A stretch of 64,000 nt of DNA from Salinisphaera sp. G21_0. Lineage in GTDB: Bacteria; Pseudomonadota; Gammaproteobacteria; Pseudomonadales; Endozoicomonadaceae. How positions within the stretch are numbered: the stretch's first letter is position 1; each line of letters opens with the position of its first letter. This document shows, piece by piece, positions 6,673 through 17,259 of the stretch. The stretch spans positions 1 to 64,000 of the forward strand of contig NZ_JAGHQW010000031.1 of NCBI RefSeq assembly GCF_017744115.1, in the 5' to 3' direction. Under the pieces are notes generated by a model. It had not been told where the DNA came from and searched no databases. It saw only the letters and a list, made by a program, of their open reading frames with translations. The translations under genes and the position numbers were made by a program.

Positions 6673-9588
6673 CTATCCGGTGGTAACTTCCTCGCTTTGG
6701 ATGTCCAGCCGGGACTTCACCCGGCGTTCTTCCAGTTCTTTTTCTGCCTGTTCTTGCAGTTTTCCAATGTACTCACAATAGGCCGTCAGGTTTTTCCTGC
6801 GGTTCTGGTCGAATTGTTCAAAACGATCTTTAAAGATCAGCTGATCCTTTTTATCCAGGTTCATCCAGCCTGGTCTGAAACCCAGGTCTTCCGGGTTTAA
6901 CAGGTCGTGCACAGCGACCCATTCCTCGCCTTGGCGAAGTTTCATGCCGGGGTTGATAATGTAATGGCCTCGACGGATGCGCTTGAATAACTTGCGGTTG
7001 TAAGGCGCATCCCGATCGACCTCATTGCCGGAGAGAATACTGCTGATGTAGCTCTGCTTTTTCCGGCGTTCCGGTAAGACCTCGTCTGGCAGGGGTTGCA
7101 CCCATTCGGTAATGTCTTTGGCCGAGAAACCCTCGCCTCTGCCTGCCAGTTCACCCAGTTTGCGATAAAACATGGCAAACATCAGGTTCAGTACAAACAG
7201 TCCCATCAGGCGCTTGTCCAGCTTGATCAACCGGCCCTGGGCCTGGATGGACAGGCTGTCCGGTTCCAGATTGTTGTAGACCGGTGCCAGTTTATGGCGG
7301 GCATAGCGCTCATCCATCAGTGCCTGTTCCAGTGCCATCTGCAGGGCGTTGAGACCATGGCTGCCAGACAGATCCGGGTTGGCACCGCGCTCCATCAGTT
7401 CCCTGACCAGGCCAGCATTGCCAAGACGGGCAGCGACCATCAACGGGGTCAGGTTGAAGATGGTGCGGTGGTCGATGCCGTATTTCTCCGTGTCGCGCAG
7501 TACACTGCCGGGATTATTGAGGTCGTAGGTCATGTAGTGCTTTTGATGCAGTTGTTTGACCGCTTTTTCTTCCGTCTGTGTGGCGGGTTTAAAGCCACTG
7601 GTGAGCAACTGGTTGAGCATGGGGCGATGCCAGTGGATCAGGGCGTATTCCAGAGCCAGCAGCTGCTTTTTCTTGTTATTGCCGCTTGTGGCTTCTTTCT
7701 GCAGTTCCGTGAAGGCGGTGCGATCGAGTACCGGCCAGGGCACCGGCTTTTGCTGCAGTATCCGGCTGCGGATCTCATCAGCCTGTTCCTGTTTGCCCTG
7801 CAGTTCCAGCTTGCGGGCCTCTTTCTGCCACTCATCCAGGCTGGAGTCCTGCTTATCCATCTGCAGGTCACCGGTAAATCGTTCCAGGTCCAGTAGCCGC
7901 ATTAACGGATGCTTCTGGTTGGCTTCGATAATGTAGAGGTTGCTCACCGCCCGGGTAATGGCAACATAGAGGGCGTTGATATAGAACTTGTAGACCTCCA
8001 GGGATTTGTCCTGTTTGTTTTTCGCCCTGGCGTATTCCAGCGTCTCTTTTTCCAGCGCGGCCGGGTCTACACCTGCGGCAATATCCCGGAAGCTCTTTTC
8101 TTCATCGCTAATAAAGTTGTAAAGAATGATATTGTCGTATTCCAGCCCCTTGGCCTCCTGGATGGAGAAGACCAGCGGCGTATTAAACCACTGACGGGCG
8201 GCGGCTTTCTGGTCCGGGTGCATCACCAGCACGGCAAAGCGGGTGGAGCGGGCGGTTTTGCTGTCCAGGTCCTGTTTGACCTTTTGGCTGTTGGCCAGCA
8301 ACTGCAACTGCCCCCGGTGTTCGCCAATGCTGTCGACCAGGTAGTTGCTCTCTTTGTCGATGGAGCCAAAGCGTGCGTGCTTCAGTTTCAGAATCCGGTT
8401 GGCAATATGGGTGATCACCGGTGCATTGCGGTAATTGGACTGGAGTATCCGGATTATCTCACCCTCGCCGGTCAGGCCCTGCTGCTCGAAAAACAGGGTC
8501 TTGACCTTGGACCAGGAGAAAAAGTTCGGGTGAACAATCTGGTTGGAGTCACCACAGAGAATAAAGTGGCCCGGATGTCTGAGGGTCTTCAGTACCAGGT
8601 AGAGCTGAATGTTGGTAATGTCCTGCACCTCATCCACCACGATAAAGTCGTACTGGGGTTCGGCACTGGCCAGGTAACTGTGACTAATAATGTTAGTGTC
8701 GTATAACTGTTCCTTTTCCAGGAACTGCCGGTATTTATCGAACAGATCGTAAACACCCGAACGCTCTTCTTCACTGAAGATGGATTGTTTCACCCCCAGC
8801 TTCAGGTACTCAGCACGGGAAAGCCAGGGTGACTCGGTGGAAGGGCCGGTTAGTACGCCCCGGAACTCCTCAAAGAGTTTATGGGGGTCTTTCTGTTTGC
8901 TGTTGCCCTTATGGCGCTGGAACCAGCCTTCAAAGTCTTTCAGCGTTACTTCCCGACCGGCGGGTACCCGAATGCTTTCCAGGAACTCCCGAAAGGAGAG
9001 AAATTCCACATTCTGTTCTTCATTATCGTAGTGGTGAGCGTAGTAAAGATTACGGGCGCTTTGTACCAGAAAGGGGGAGTGACTGACATAGAGTACGTCG
9101 CCCGTCGTTTTTTTCATTTTCTCCAGGGTCAGAGCGGTTTTGCCGCTACCAGCGCTGCCGATAATCACCAGGGGTGGCGGTAGCTGATAAACGGACTGCT
9201 GTTCACCGTCGAAGGAGATTATCTTGTCCAGCAGGTTAAAGCGGTCGTGGTCGGTATTGAGATAAGTCAGTTCTGGTGAGGACTCGGTTTCCGAAGCGTC
9301 AAACGCCGGAATTTTTTCCTCATCAATGGTCACCCCTCGTTCCAGGAAACGGGACTTTTCATAGGCATGATTGCGGATATACTCCAGAATCAGGCAATAG
9401 GACTCGCCATTGTAGCGGTGCAGGGAGAATAACAGCCGGTCGTTGCGGTTCAGCCGTGCGCGGTAAAGGTTATCCCCGATCTTGCGCACATCCGCCTGCT
9501 GGAAATTATTGTTCTCAAGAGCTTTGCGAACTTTGGCAAAGCCGGGTATCTGGTCTGCATTGAGATCGTTGTATAAAAGTATATTCAT
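6673..9588 (-). CDS. RelE-like / superfamily I helicase / ankyrin fusion protein
   Basis: The 971-residue protein has three parts. Residues 1-85 resemble a RelE/ParE toxin fold (KVRKALENN, then ADVRKIGDNLYRARLNRNDR). Residues about 115-590 form a UvrD/Rep-type superfamily I helicase: Walker A GSAGSGKT at 144-151, Walker B DEVQD at 319-323, then GDSNQIVHP, SNYRN, QEAKGLEYDNIILYN and a final VAITRA. After about residue 690 there are ankyrin-type repeats (TPLMVAARLGNAGLVRELME, then GANPDLSGSHGLNALQMALE) and a basic helical tail. Helicases of this branch translocate on DNA or RNA using ATP. The fused toxin-like domain suggests control of nucleic acid under stress or phage attack, which is inference. 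The gene stands alone on its strand. Confidence 0.75.
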   Translation of the reverse strand: MNILLYNDLNADQIPGFAKVRKALENNNFQQADVRKIGDNLYRARLNRNDRLLFSLHRYNGESYCLILEYIRNHAYEKSRFLERGVTIDEEKIPAFDASETESSPELTYLNTDHDRFNLLDKIISFDGEQQSVYQLPPPLVIIGSAGSGKTALTLEKMKKTTGDVLYVSHSPFLVQSARNLYYAHHYDNEEQNVEFLSFREFLESIRVPAGREVTLKDFEGWFQRHKGNSKQKDPHKLFEEFRGVLTGPSTESPWLSRAEYLKLGVKQSIFSEEERSGVYDLFDKYRQFLEKEQLYDTNIISHSYLASAEPQYDFIVVDEVQDITNIQLYLVLKTLRHPGHFILCGDSNQIVHPNFFSWSKVKTLFFEQQGLTGEGEIIRILQSNYRNAPVITHIANRILKLKHARFGSIDKESNYLVDSIGEHRGQLQLLANSQKVKQDLDSKTARSTRFAVLVMHPDQKAAARQWFNTPLVFSIQEAKGLEYDNIILYNFISDEEKSFRDIAAGVDPAALEKETLEYARAKNKQDKSLEVYKFYINALYVAITRAVSNLYIIEANQKHPLMRLLDLERFTGDLQMDKQDSSLDEWQKEARKLELQGKQEQADEIRSRILQQKPVPWPVLDRTAFTELQKEATSGNNKKKQLLALEYALIHWHRPMLNQLLTSGFKPATQTEEKAVKQLHQKHYMTYDLNNPGSVLRDTEKYGIDHRTIFNLTPLMVAARLGNAGLVRELMERGANPDLSGSHGLNALQMALEQALMDERYARHKLAPVYNNLEPDSLSIQAQGRLIKLDKRLMGLFVLNLMFAMFYRKLGELAGRGEGFSAKDITEWVQPLPDEVLPERRKKQSYISSILSGNEVDRDAPYNRKLFKRIRRGHYIINPGMKLRQGEEWVAVHDLLNPEDLGFRPGWMNLDKKDQLIFKDRFEQFDQNRRKNLTAYCEYIGKLQEQAEKELEERRVKSRLDIQSEEVTTG

Positions 9589-10976
9589 GGGCTAAAAAGT
9601 AGAAAACCTGATGGGTTTTTGCGAGCTCCGAATGCTCTGATGAGTAGATACCAGTATTATGAATGGGTGGCCGTTGGCCAGCAAATGTTCAGAGATGTCT
9701 AATTCGATTGGTGTTGGTGGTAAATCGGAAATCCTGTCAGGGCTTTATGCGGTTGACGGAATTGACCGTTCAGGGCAGGGGCATTCTTTCGGGTTTCCCG
9801 TTATTGGCAAACGGGGTGGCTTTACCGGGTTTACAATTGCGCGTTATAAAGGGCGTGGCCGGTCTCTGGCGTTTCCTGCCGGGCAGGGTGAGCAGGATCA
9901 CAATAAAGATCTGCTCAGGCAGAATGAGATTGTTCACCGGTCATTAAGGTCTCGTCGTATATATCCTCTGCTGAGTTTTATTCGCCCTTTTTTATTTCAT
10001 CCTTTTTTATTCGGTCCTCATAAGCTTCGGAGGCGCTACTGGCCCAACAGTTACCCTGCTCATCGACCACCATTCAGCAGCCACTATCCTCAAACGATGG
10101 GTGGTCTGGTTGTTTTTGGGCAGACTGGCGGGATCATGCAACGGTTCCTGCCGGTTGCCAGAAAAAGGCAGCCTTGGAAAGCCACAAAAAAAACAGTCAG
10201 GAAAGAGAGTGCCTGGCAAGTTGGTCACGGTAAGATTGTCGGTGGTAAAGCCATTTTTCCGGACAGTGATCTGGTCTTTTTTCAGTTGTGTCTTGACTAT
10301 TATGCCAACTACACCAAAAACGCCAATCACCCAGCCCGGCATGGGGCACATTCCCAATATGATCCGCGACACCGACCATACTGTGATCTGTCCTGTGATG
10401 ATCCTGCATATGGTCAGGTAATGGACTGCCCTGAGGAATGCTCTGGCCGATGCTTGCCAGAGGGGCCGGGAAGGCAATGCGAGAGCCCGGGGAAGCATCC
10501 CTGCTTTTTCAATGGCACTTGCTTTTGTGGCAAAGGCAGTGATTCCGGTGGTGTTATGTTCAGAAAATTCCGGATCGGACTTTGGAGCATCAAGCTGTTA
10601 ACCGCTTTATTTTTATTCTTTCTTCTTATTACCGTTCTGGAAGCCTTTACAGGTCTTCGTGGCTCAGCCTCTTTCGCCAGCCCTTCGGCTTCGGAACTTT
10701 TGTCCGGATTAATCGTTGCCCTGGGGATGATGGCAATGGCTCTATTGGTTTTGTGTGTACTGATAAAGTAATACCAACTCCGCCTTCTGAAGAGCGTTTT
10801 GAGCAAGCTGTTTTGGATTGTCGCTATTGGTTTCTGATCATTTGGTCATTTTATATGTTTACCGTCGGGAACTTTATGTAGCAATTGTTGACTAATGCTT
10901 TATTCGCTAATTCGAAGATGGCTCCTGTGGACAGGTTATTCGCAGGAATATCTTTGATCTGTCCAACCTCCTCCTT
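9589..10976. other. Stretch of about 1.4 kb without a convincing gene
   Basis: Long frames are open on both strands here, but none has a recognisable family, a consistent coding pattern or a good ribosome binding site. The plus frame from 9659 is rich in Arg, Pro and Gly, like a chance reading. The minus frames at 10007-10498 and 10414-10806 are equally unconvincing. Only the last part of the plus frame (10556-10771) looks like a small membrane protein and is listed separately. The region may hold decayed genes. Confidence 0.5.
10556..10771 (+). CDS. Possible two-helix small membrane protein
   Basis: The 71-residue reading from ATG 10556 has two hydrophobic segments separated by a short polar loop: LLTALFLFFLLITVLEAF, and a second helix ending MALLVLCVLIK. 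It has the proportions of a small inner-membrane hairpin protein. No clear ribosome binding site was found, and the same frame is open far upstream, so the start is a guess. No family is recognised. It could be a chance hydrophobic frame. Confidence 0.22.
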   Translation: MFRKFRIGLWSIKLLTALFLFFLLITVLEAFTGLRGSASFASPSASELLSGLIVALGMMAMALLVLCVLIK

Positions 10977-11030
10977 TTGCTGGCAATCACCCGGTTAAAG
11001 AAGTTGTTTATATGTGTAGTAGTTAAAACG

Positions 11031-11933
11031 ATGGATTCAGTAAAAGTGTATGCCGGTTTCAATTTGAACGATTTGAATAACCCGGCAAGACCTCAGCGCC
11101 CCAATAGTTCTGATGAAAACAACGCCTCTGGCACATTCTCCCGGATGTGCAGGCATGTGGCTTCTGTCCAGTCAGGAGCGGTTGGCCCTGCTGTGCAACC
11201 CCGGAATAATGATAGTGAGTCATTTATTCCCAATGTACCAGGCCCTGCTGCTCATCCTTCAGGCTCCGGCACTTTTGATTTTGTTTCTCAAACCAGTCCT
11301 TCTTCGGTGGGTAAAGTCACCTCAGAGCGGGATAAGCCGTCAATTGAGGATTACTGGTATCAAAAAGGTAAAATTGAGTATCTTTTAGATAATCTTATGC
11401 CAAAAAAATACTGGAGCTACTTATTTCAGGAGGGTGTTATTAAAGAAGATGAAATGAATGAATTAAGAGCATTACGTACACGCAGACCCAGAGCCGAGGA
11501 ATTAGTTCAGATGATACAAAAAAAATACCAAAATCCTGGTCTTGTTGGTTTGAGTAAGGAGAAAATTTTGGAAACAATTTTTACAGCCCTCGGTGAACAC
11601 CAGAAATTCTTGCAGAATTGTCTCAACAAGGAATATCTGGAAACCCATCCCGGCAGTCTTAAATCCATTACTTCATCTGGTAATCAACGATCAGTGCCTG
11701 AGGACAGGCGTAATGCACAGTATGCAGCCGCAGGACGAGAGTGTGGTGCGTACAGTGGTGAAACAAGACAAGGCTGTGAGCATGATGATCAAGGGTTAAT
11801 GAAGAAAAGCGGTAAAGGTCCAAAAGATGATACAAACAACAAATTTTCCAATGTGAAAGACAGGTTTCCTGTTCAGGAAAGTTCAGTACTACAACAACCA
11901 TCATTGCAGGCACCGCTCCGGTTTTACCCATGA
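11031..11933 (+). CDS. CARD-like (death-fold) domain protein
   Basis: The 300-residue protein has a disordered Ser/Pro/Asn-rich N-terminus (about 1-105), one compact helical domain (about 109-205) and a polar disordered tail. The domain follows the six-helix CARD pattern: a first helix YWYQKGKIEYLLDNL, then YWSYLFQEGVIKEDEMNELR, RTRRPRAEELVQMIQKK, and final helices KEKILETIFTALGEH and QKFLQNCL. The order and spacing resemble Apaf-1 and NOD CARDs (EGxL-x-x-x-E, T-x-x-x-R-A-x-x-L). CARDs form homotypic complexes in animal innate immunity and occur in some bacterial defence systems. No partner enzyme lies beside it. The start is uncertain; the frame is open from 10977, and ATG 11031 has only a weak ribosome binding site. 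Confidence 0.6.
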   Translation: MDSVKVYAGFNLNDLNNPARPQRPNSSDENNASGTFSRMCRHVASVQSGAVGPAVQPRNNDSESFIPNVPGPAAHPSGSGTFDFVSQTSPSSVGKVTSERDKPSIEDYWYQKGKIEYLLDNLMPKKYWSYLFQEGVIKEDEMNELRALRTRRPRAEELVQMIQKKYQNPGLVGLSKEKILETIFTALGEHQKFLQNCLNKEYLETHPGSLKSITSSGNQRSVPEDRRNAQYAAAGRECGAYSGETRQGCEHDDQGLMKKSGKGPKDDTNNKFSNVKDRFPVQESSVLQQPSLQAPLRFYP

Positions 11934-12148
11934 TCAGTGTAATCTGATGAATCGGTAAAATTCTCCATCCATGGCAGGGAGTGCTCGGGTGAGTTGACAG
12001 TACTGGGAAAAGGTAGATAATAGAGCGGTTTTTTATGGTGTAGAGTTTTACCATTACTGTTTTGTAGCTAGCTTTTGTAACGATTAGTGAGTCAAATCCA
12101 GAGCTGATTCTTCGCTTCAGGGTCAGTGCATTTGATATTGGGAAGAGG

Positions 12149-12177
12149 TTGTCAGCTGGCTCTTGCCGAAGTATACT
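12149..12177 (+). promoter_or_regulatory. Sigma-70 promoter of the tRNA-fMet/rimP operon
   Basis: TTGTCA at 12149-12154 and TATACT at 12172-12177 are separated by exactly 17 bp. The tRNA begins 15 bp after the -10 box, which fits a start point a few bases upstream of the mature 5' end. Confidence 0.75.
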
Positions 12178-12191
12178 GATGAACAGTTTGA

Positions 12192-12268
<77 letters not shown>

Positions 12269-12276
12269 AATCCTGG

Positions 12277-12302
12277 AAAACCCCCTTTGTGGGGTTTTTT
12301 AT
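12277..12302 (+). terminator. Rho-independent terminator after tRNA-fMet
   Basis: AAAACCCC, a loop CTTTG(T), then GGGG followed by six T residues make a compact hairpin plus U-run 8 bp after the tRNA. It should end part of the transcription, with read-through feeding rimP 100 bp downstream. Confidence 0.75.
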
Positions 12303-12401
12303 TAGGTAGCGAGTAATTGATGTGTGATGGCCGTTCTGGTCATTGTGCGAATATATGGGGCTTTATAGCCCTTTTTTTGTTTTTTTGGCAGGTATTCAGT
12401 C

Positions 12402-12860
12402 GTGGCAGGTAAGCAGTCGCAGCTGGAGACACTTATCGAGCCGATCGTGGAGTCGCTTGATTACCGTCTCTGGGGTATTGAGTTTGTTTCCCGTGGGCGG
12501 AATTCAGTGCTTCGGGTCTATATCGACGCAGAAGATGGCATCACCCTGGAAGATTGCGAAAAGGTCAGCCGTCAGGTGAGCGCCGTTATGGATGTAGAAG
12601 ACCCAATTGCGGACGAATATACCCTGGAAGTATCTTCTCCGGGATTAGACAGGCCGCTGTTCCGGCTTGAGCAGTACGAGATGATGACTGGCCATACGGT
12701 CAGTATACGCCTGAGGGTGCCTTTTGAAGGGCGCAGAAAGTATCGGGGCATCATCAAGGGAATTGAAGATCAGGATGTCGTTATAGAGGCCGATGGCCAT
12801 GAGCTTCTGTTGCCAATCGAAAGCATCGATAAGGCGCAGGTGATACCACAGTTCGACTGA
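12402..12860 (+). CDS. rimP: Ribosome maturation factor RimP
   Basis: The 152-residue protein matches RimP in length and motifs: GIEFV-x-R near the N-terminus, [26 protein letters not shown], and the signature [14 protein letters not shown]. The C-terminal SH3-like half ends before a polar tail. RimP helps 30S subunit assembly. The start is GTG at 12402, with GGCAGGT as a modest ribosome binding site. It is the first protein gene after tRNA-fMet, in the order conserved across gammaproteobacteria. A short mobile repeat separates it from nusA. Confidence 0.95.
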   Translation: MAGKQSQLETLIEPIVESLDYRLWGIEFVSRGRNSVLRVYIDAEDGITLEDCEKVSRQVSAVMDVEDPIADEYTLEVSSPGLDRPLFRLEQYEMMTGHTVSIRLRVPFEGRRKYRGIIKGIEDQDVVIEADGHELLLPIESIDKAQVIPQFD

Positions 12861-12915
12861 ATTATCCTTCAGGCCGGGCGGATATCCCGGTTTAGCAGCC
12901 AGGGATGTGTTGGCA

Positions 12916-13076
12916 GGAGCCTGTCGGACTTGGCCGACCGTAGCGAGAAAAGCCTGATTTGAGACATTTTTCATGCTGATTTGAGAAGAATAGCACGGCT
13001 ATTTGACGAAAAGCAGCATGGATAGTGACCAGATCAGGCTTTTCGCCGCAGGTCAGAAGTGAGTCCGGCAGGCTCC
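12916..13076. mobile_element. MITE-like palindromic element between rimP and nusA
   Basis: The left arm (GGAGCCTGTCGGACT onward, then GCGAGAAAAGCCTGAT) is the imperfect reverse complement of the right arm, which ends AGTCCGGCAGGCTCC. The arms are about 45 bp long. Inside, CATGCTG and CAGCATG form a second nested inverted pair. No ORF is present. The whole unit of 161 bp looks like a non-autonomous mobile palindrome inserted in the operon. It would form a large RNA hairpin in the rimP-nusA transcript. Confidence 0.65.
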
Positions 13077-13113
13077 ATAGGCATGGACTGGTTCAGCATA
13101 GGCGAGGCAGAGC

Positions 13114-14607
13114 ATGAGTAAAGAGATTCTGTTGGTCGTAGAGTCCGTATCCAATGAGAAGGGAGTACCGCCCGAGGTCATCTTTGAGGCGTTGGAAACC
13201 GCTCTGGCGACAGCGACCAAAAAACGGTACGAAACCGAAGTGGATATCCGGGTAGCGATCAACCGGGCTAATGGGGAATACGATACATTCCGTCGCTGGA
13301 CTGTGGTCACTGACGAGGATTTTGAGTTTCCCGGCATGCATCTGACTCTGGATGAAGGCAAGGAGCACGACGAGTCTCTTGAAATTGGTGGTATCTGGGA
13401 AGAACCGGTTGAGTCGGTAGGCTTTGGCCGTATTGCCGCTCAGACAGCCAAGCAGGTGATTGTCCAGAAGGTGCGTGAAGCCGAGCGCCTGCAGATGGTT
13501 GAGCAGTACCGTGACAAAATGGGCACCCTGATTTCCGGTACCGTCAAGAAGACAACCCGTGACAGCATTATTGTTGATCTTGGCAATAACGCTGAGGCGG
13601 TTTTAAAGAAAGATCAGGTATTGCCCCGCGAGAACTTCAGAATGAGTGCCCATGTTCGGGCCCTGCTCCATGAAGTGTCCACCGAGGGGCGTGGTCCTCA
13701 GTTGATGCTGTCAAGAACAGCGCCAGCGATGCTGGTTGAGCTGTTCCGTATTGAAGTTCCTGAAATTTCAGAAGAAGTGATTGAGATTAAAGGTGCTGCC
13801 AGAGATCCGGGTTCACGGGCCAAGATTGCCGTGAAAACCAATGATGGCCGGATTGATCCGGTCGGTGCCTGTGTTGGTATGCGTGGTGCCCGTGTTCAGG
13901 CGGTCTCCGGTGAACTGGGTAATGAGCGTGTTGATATCGTGCTTTACGATGACAACCCGGTGCAGTACGTGATTAATGCCATGCAGCCGGCAGAAGTGGC
14001 TTCAATCGTTGTCGATGAAGACAAAGGCACGATGGATATTGCGGTCAGTGAAGATAATCTGGCTCAGGCTATTGGCCGTGGTGGCCAGAATGTCCGCCTT
14101 GCCAGTGAACTGACGGGCTGGATCCTGAATGTCATGACCGAAGAGGATGCCGTCGCCAAACAGCAGCAGGAAGCCGGTCGCGTGGTTCAGGCCTTCAGGG
14201 AAAAACTGGATGTTGATGATGATCTGGCGGAACTGCTGGTGGCAGAAGGTTTTACCTCCATGGAAGAGATTGCATACGTCCCCCTTGAGGAGATGTTGGC
14301 CATTGAAGGCTTTGATGAAGATATCGTTGAACAGTTGCGCTCAAGGGCCAAGGATCAGTTATTGACTCAGGCCATTGCCCAGGAAGAAAAGCTCGATGGT
14401 ACCCAGCCTGCTGATGACCTTCTGAATATGGAAGGTATGGAGCAGCCACTGGCCTATGAGCTGGCCAGTCGCGGTGTCGTTACGATGGAAGACCTGGCTG
14501 AACAATCGATCGATGACCTTCTGGATATTGACGGAATGGATGAAGATCGGGCTGGTGAGCTGATCATGACGGCGCGGAAACCGTGGTTTGAAGAAGCGGG
14601 TAACTGA
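13114..14607 (+). CDS. nusA: Transcription termination/antitermination factor NusA
   Basis: The 497-residue protein has the full proteobacterial NusA layout: N-terminal RNA polymerase-binding domain ([18 protein letters not shown]), S1 domain at about 135-200 ([10 protein letters not shown]), KH1 and KH2 ([33 protein letters not shown]), and two C-terminal acidic repeats ([33 protein letters not shown]). NusA binds RNA polymerase, promotes pausing and termination, and takes part in antitermination. ATG 13114 follows GAGGCAGAG. It is co-transcribed with infB, 26 bp downstream. Confidence 0.97.
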   Translation: MSKEILLVVESVSNEKGVPPEVIFEALETALATATKKRYETEVDIRVAINRANGEYDTFRRWTVVTDEDFEFPGMHLTLDEGKEHDESLEIGGIWEEPVESVGFGRIAAQTAKQVIVQKVREAERLQMVEQYRDKMGTLISGTVKKTTRDSIIVDLGNNAEAVLKKDQVLPRENFRMSAHVRALLHEVSTEGRGPQLMLSRTAPAMLVELFRIEVPEISEEVIEIKGAARDPGSRAKIAVKTNDGRIDPVGACVGMRGARVQAVSGELGNERVDIVLYDDNPVQYVINAMQPAEVASIVVDEDKGTMDIAVSEDNLAQAIGRGGQNVRLASELTGWILNVMTEEDAVAKQQQEAGRVVQAFREKLDVDDDLAELLVAEGFTSMEEIAYVPLEEMLAIEGFDEDIVEQLRSRAKDQLLTQAIAQEEKLDGTQPADDLLNMEGMEQPLAYELASRGVVTMEDLAEQSIDDLLDIDGMDEDRAGELIMTARKPWFEEAGN

Positions 14608-14633
14608 GCGGGCCACTGAGAGGAGAAGTGTGA

Positions 14634-17216
14634 ATGGCAGATGTAACCGTAGAGCAACTCGCAGCAGTGGTCGGCGCTCCAGTGGAGCGGTTGTTGCAGC
14701 AGATGAAAGACGCTGGTCTCACCAAAAGCAGCGCCAAAGAGTCTGTGTCCGATGCAGAAAAACAGCAGCTGCTGGCCCACCTGAAGCGAACTCATGGTGA
14801 TGCCGGTACCGGTTCTGAACCGACCAGGATTACGCTGAAGCGTAAGACGGTCAGCCGCATGAAAGTGTCTGGTGGCAGTTCAGGCAAAAACAAAGTCGTT
14901 AACGTGGAAGTGCGTAAAAAGCGCACTTACGTCAAGCGCGAAGCCGCTGAAGAAACACCAAAAGCTGATGAAGCGGCGGCTCGTCCCGAAAAGCAGGAAG
15001 AGCGTGGCCAGCGTCGGGATGACCGTGGTCAGCGTAAAGATGATCGCGGCCCACGCCGGGATGATCGTGGCCAGAAAGATGAGCGCGGCGCGCGCAGCGG
15101 TGATGACCGTGGCTCCCGTTCCGGTGAACGCGGTGCTCGTCAGGGCGGTGAGCGTTCTGGTGGTGACCGTGGCCCACGTCCGGGTGGTGATCGTGGTCAG
15201 CGCACCGGTGGCGCTCCGGCACCTTCGGCAGCACCTTCTTTCGGTGATGCACCGCCGCCGGCAGATGACCGCAAGTCCCGCAACAAGCGTGGCAGCAAGG
15301 GCAAAGATCGTCGTAATGACAATGACGATCTGCCACGCCGTGGTAAAGGTGGTCGCAACGAGCGTGATGATCGCCGTGGCGGCAGTCGCAAATTTGCCCG
15401 TACCATGGCACCTGAGTCCATGGCCGCTCACGGCTTTACCAAGCCAACAGCGCCGGTTGTTCGTGAAGTTTCCATCCCGGAAACCATCACGGTTGCAGAG
15501 CTGGCCAGCAAGATGGCCATCAAAGCGGCGGACGTTATCAAGGCCATGTTCAAAATGGGCTCCATGGTAACCATCAACCAGGTTATCGATCAGGATACTG
15601 CCAGTATCGTGGTTGAAGAAATGGGCCACAAATACAAGCTGACCAAGGCGGACGCCATCGAAGATACCCTGGTGGATGATCAGCTGGAAGATGTTGCTTA
15701 CGAAGCCAAGCCCCGTGCGCCGGTCGTGACCGTCATGGGTCACGTTGACCACGGTAAGACCTCGCTGCTGGACTACATTCGTAAGAGTCGCGTTCAGGCT
15801 GGCGAAGCCGGTGGTATTACCCAGCACATTGGTGCCTACCACGTAGAAACGGATCGTGGCATGGTGTCCTTCCTGGATACGCCTGGACACGCGGCGTTTA
15901 CCGCCATGCGTGCCCGTGGTGCCAAGGCGACGGATATCGTTATTCTGGTTGTTGCAGCAGACGACGGTGTCATGCCGCAGACCGAAGAAGCGGTGCAACA
16001 CGCGAAAGCGGCTGGCGTACCTATCGTGGTGGCCGTGAACAAGATGGATAAGCCGGAAGCGGATCCGGATCGGGTGAAAAACGAGCTGTCTGCCCGTGAT
16101 GTTATTCCTGAGGAGTGGGGTGGCGATACGCAGTTTATGCCAGTATCTGCCCTGACCGGTGAAGGTGTTGAAGATCTGCTGGAAGCGGTTATTCTTCAGG
16201 CCGAAGTACTTGAGCTGACCGCTCCGGATGAAGGGCCTGCCCGTGGTGTCGTTGTTGAGTCCCGACTGGATAAAGGTCGTGGTCCTGTGGCCACCGTTCT
16301 GGTTCAGGGCGGTAAGCTGAATCAGGGTGATAATATCCTGGTAGGACAGCAGTACGGTCGCGTACGTGCGATGCTGGATGAGAACGGTCAGCCCATCAAA
16401 GAAGCGGGTCCTTCTATCCCGGTAGAGATTCTGGGTCTGGATGGTACGCCGGATGCCGGTGACGAAATGCTGGTGGTTCGCGATGAGCGTAAAGCCCGTG
16501 AAATCGCCCTGTTCCGTCAGGGTAAGTTCCGTGAAGTCAAGCTGGCTCGTCAGCAGGCTTCCAAGCTGGAGAATATGTTCTCCAGAATGGGTACTGAAGA
16601 TAAGAAGACGCTCAACATCGTCCTCAAGGCGGATGTACGAGGCTCCCTGGAGGCTCTGACTGCTTCTCTGGAAGAGCAGGGTAACGATGAGGTCGAAGTA
16701 AGGGTTATCTCTGGTGGTGTTGGTGGTATTACCGAAACCGACGCCAACCTGGCCCTGGCTTCCAACGCGGTTATCGTCGGCTTTAACGTTCGTGCCGATG
16801 CCTCTGCCCGTAAAGTGGTAGAGACCGAAGAGCTGGATCTGCGTTACTACAGCGTTATCTACGACATCATTGATGACGTTAAGAAAGCGCTGACCGGTAT
16901 GCTGGGCTCCGATACCCGTGAACAGATCGTGGGTACCGCCGAAGTTCGTGAAGTATTCCGTTCACCGAAGTTTGGCGCTGTGGCTGGCTGTATGGTTATT
17001 GAAGGTACTGTGTACCGCAACGATCGTATCCGCGTGCTGCGTGATAACGTGGTGATCTACGAAGGTGAGCTGGAGTCTCTGCGTCGTTACAAGGATGATG
17101 TCAACGAAGTTCGTAACGGTATGGAGTGTGGTATCGCCGTTAAGAGCTACAACGACGTTAAGCCTGGTGACAAGATCGAGGTTTACAAGACGATTGAAGT
17201 ACAGCGTACGCTTTAA
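14634..17216 (+). CDS. infB: Translation initiation factor IF-2
   Basis: The 860-residue protein starts with an IF2-N domain ([20 protein letters not shown]). A long charged linker follows, then a second IF2-N-like segment ([20 protein letters not shown]). The GTPase domain has G1 [10 protein letters not shown]3 DTPGHAA and G4 NKMD, and the C-terminal fMet-tRNA-binding domains come last. IF-2 places initiator tRNA on the 30S subunit. The linker at about residues 115-240 is unusually rich in repeated Asp-Arg-Gly units ([19 protein letters not shown] and variants). It is probably disordered and RNA-interacting. ATG 14634 has a GGAG ribosome binding site. Confidence 0.97.
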   Translation: MADVTVEQLAAVVGAPVERLLQQMKDAGLTKSSAKESVSDAEKQQLLAHLKRTHGDAGTGSEPTRITLKRKTVSRMKVSGGSSGKNKVVNVEVRKKRTYVKREAAEETPKADEAAARPEKQEERGQRRDDRGQRKDDRGPRRDDRGQKDERGARSGDDRGSRSGERGARQGGERSGGDRGPRPGGDRGQRTGGAPAPSAAPSFGDAPPPADDRKSRNKRGSKGKDRRNDNDDLPRRGKGGRNERDDRRGGSRKFARTMAPESMAAHGFTKPTAPVVREVSIPETITVAELASKMAIKAADVIKAMFKMGSMVTINQVIDQDTASIVVEEMGHKYKLTKADAIEDTLVDDQLEDVAYEAKPRAPVVTVMGHVDHGKTSLLDYIRKSRVQAGEAGGITQHIGAYHVETDRGMVSFLDTPGHAAFTAMRARGAKATDIVILVVAADDGVMPQTEEAVQHAKAAGVPIVVAVNKMDKPEADPDRVKNELSARDVIPEEWGGDTQFMPVSALTGEGVEDLLEAVILQAEVLELTAPDEGPARGVVVESRLDKGRGPVATVLVQGGKLNQGDNILVGQQYGRVRAMLDENGQPIKEAGPSIPVEILGLDGTPDAGDEMLVVRDERKAREIALFRQGKFREVKLARQQASKLENMFSRMGTEDKKTLNIVLKADVRGSLEALTASLEEQGNDEVEVRVISGGVGGITETDANLALASNAVIVGFNVRADASARKVVETEELDLRYYSVIYDIIDDVKKALTGMLGSDTREQIVGTAEVREVFRSPKFGAVAGCMVIEGTVYRNDRIRVLRDNVVIYEGELESLRRYKDDVNEVRNGMECGIAVKSYNDVKPGDKIEVYKTIEVQRTL

Positions 17217-17259
17217 TTCGTTATGTGTGTGACGTTATGTATATGAGATAGACGCCAGA

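Noticed and set aside
7096-8706. Long plus frames opposite the helicase gene
   Set aside because: Mirror frames of a clear helicase with all motifs on the minus strand.
9659-10771. 370-codon plus-strand frame
   Set aside because: Composition looks like chance reading, no family or start signal; only its last 71 codons were kept, at low confidence.
10007-10806. Two minus-strand frames of 163 and 130 codons
   Set aside because: No ribosome binding site, no recognisable motif, and both overlap each other and the plus frame.
14880-16001. Long minus and alternate plus frames over infB
   Set aside because: Their His/Thr- or Val/Ala-rich content mirrors the Asp-Arg-Gly repeats of IF-2 and has no independent support.
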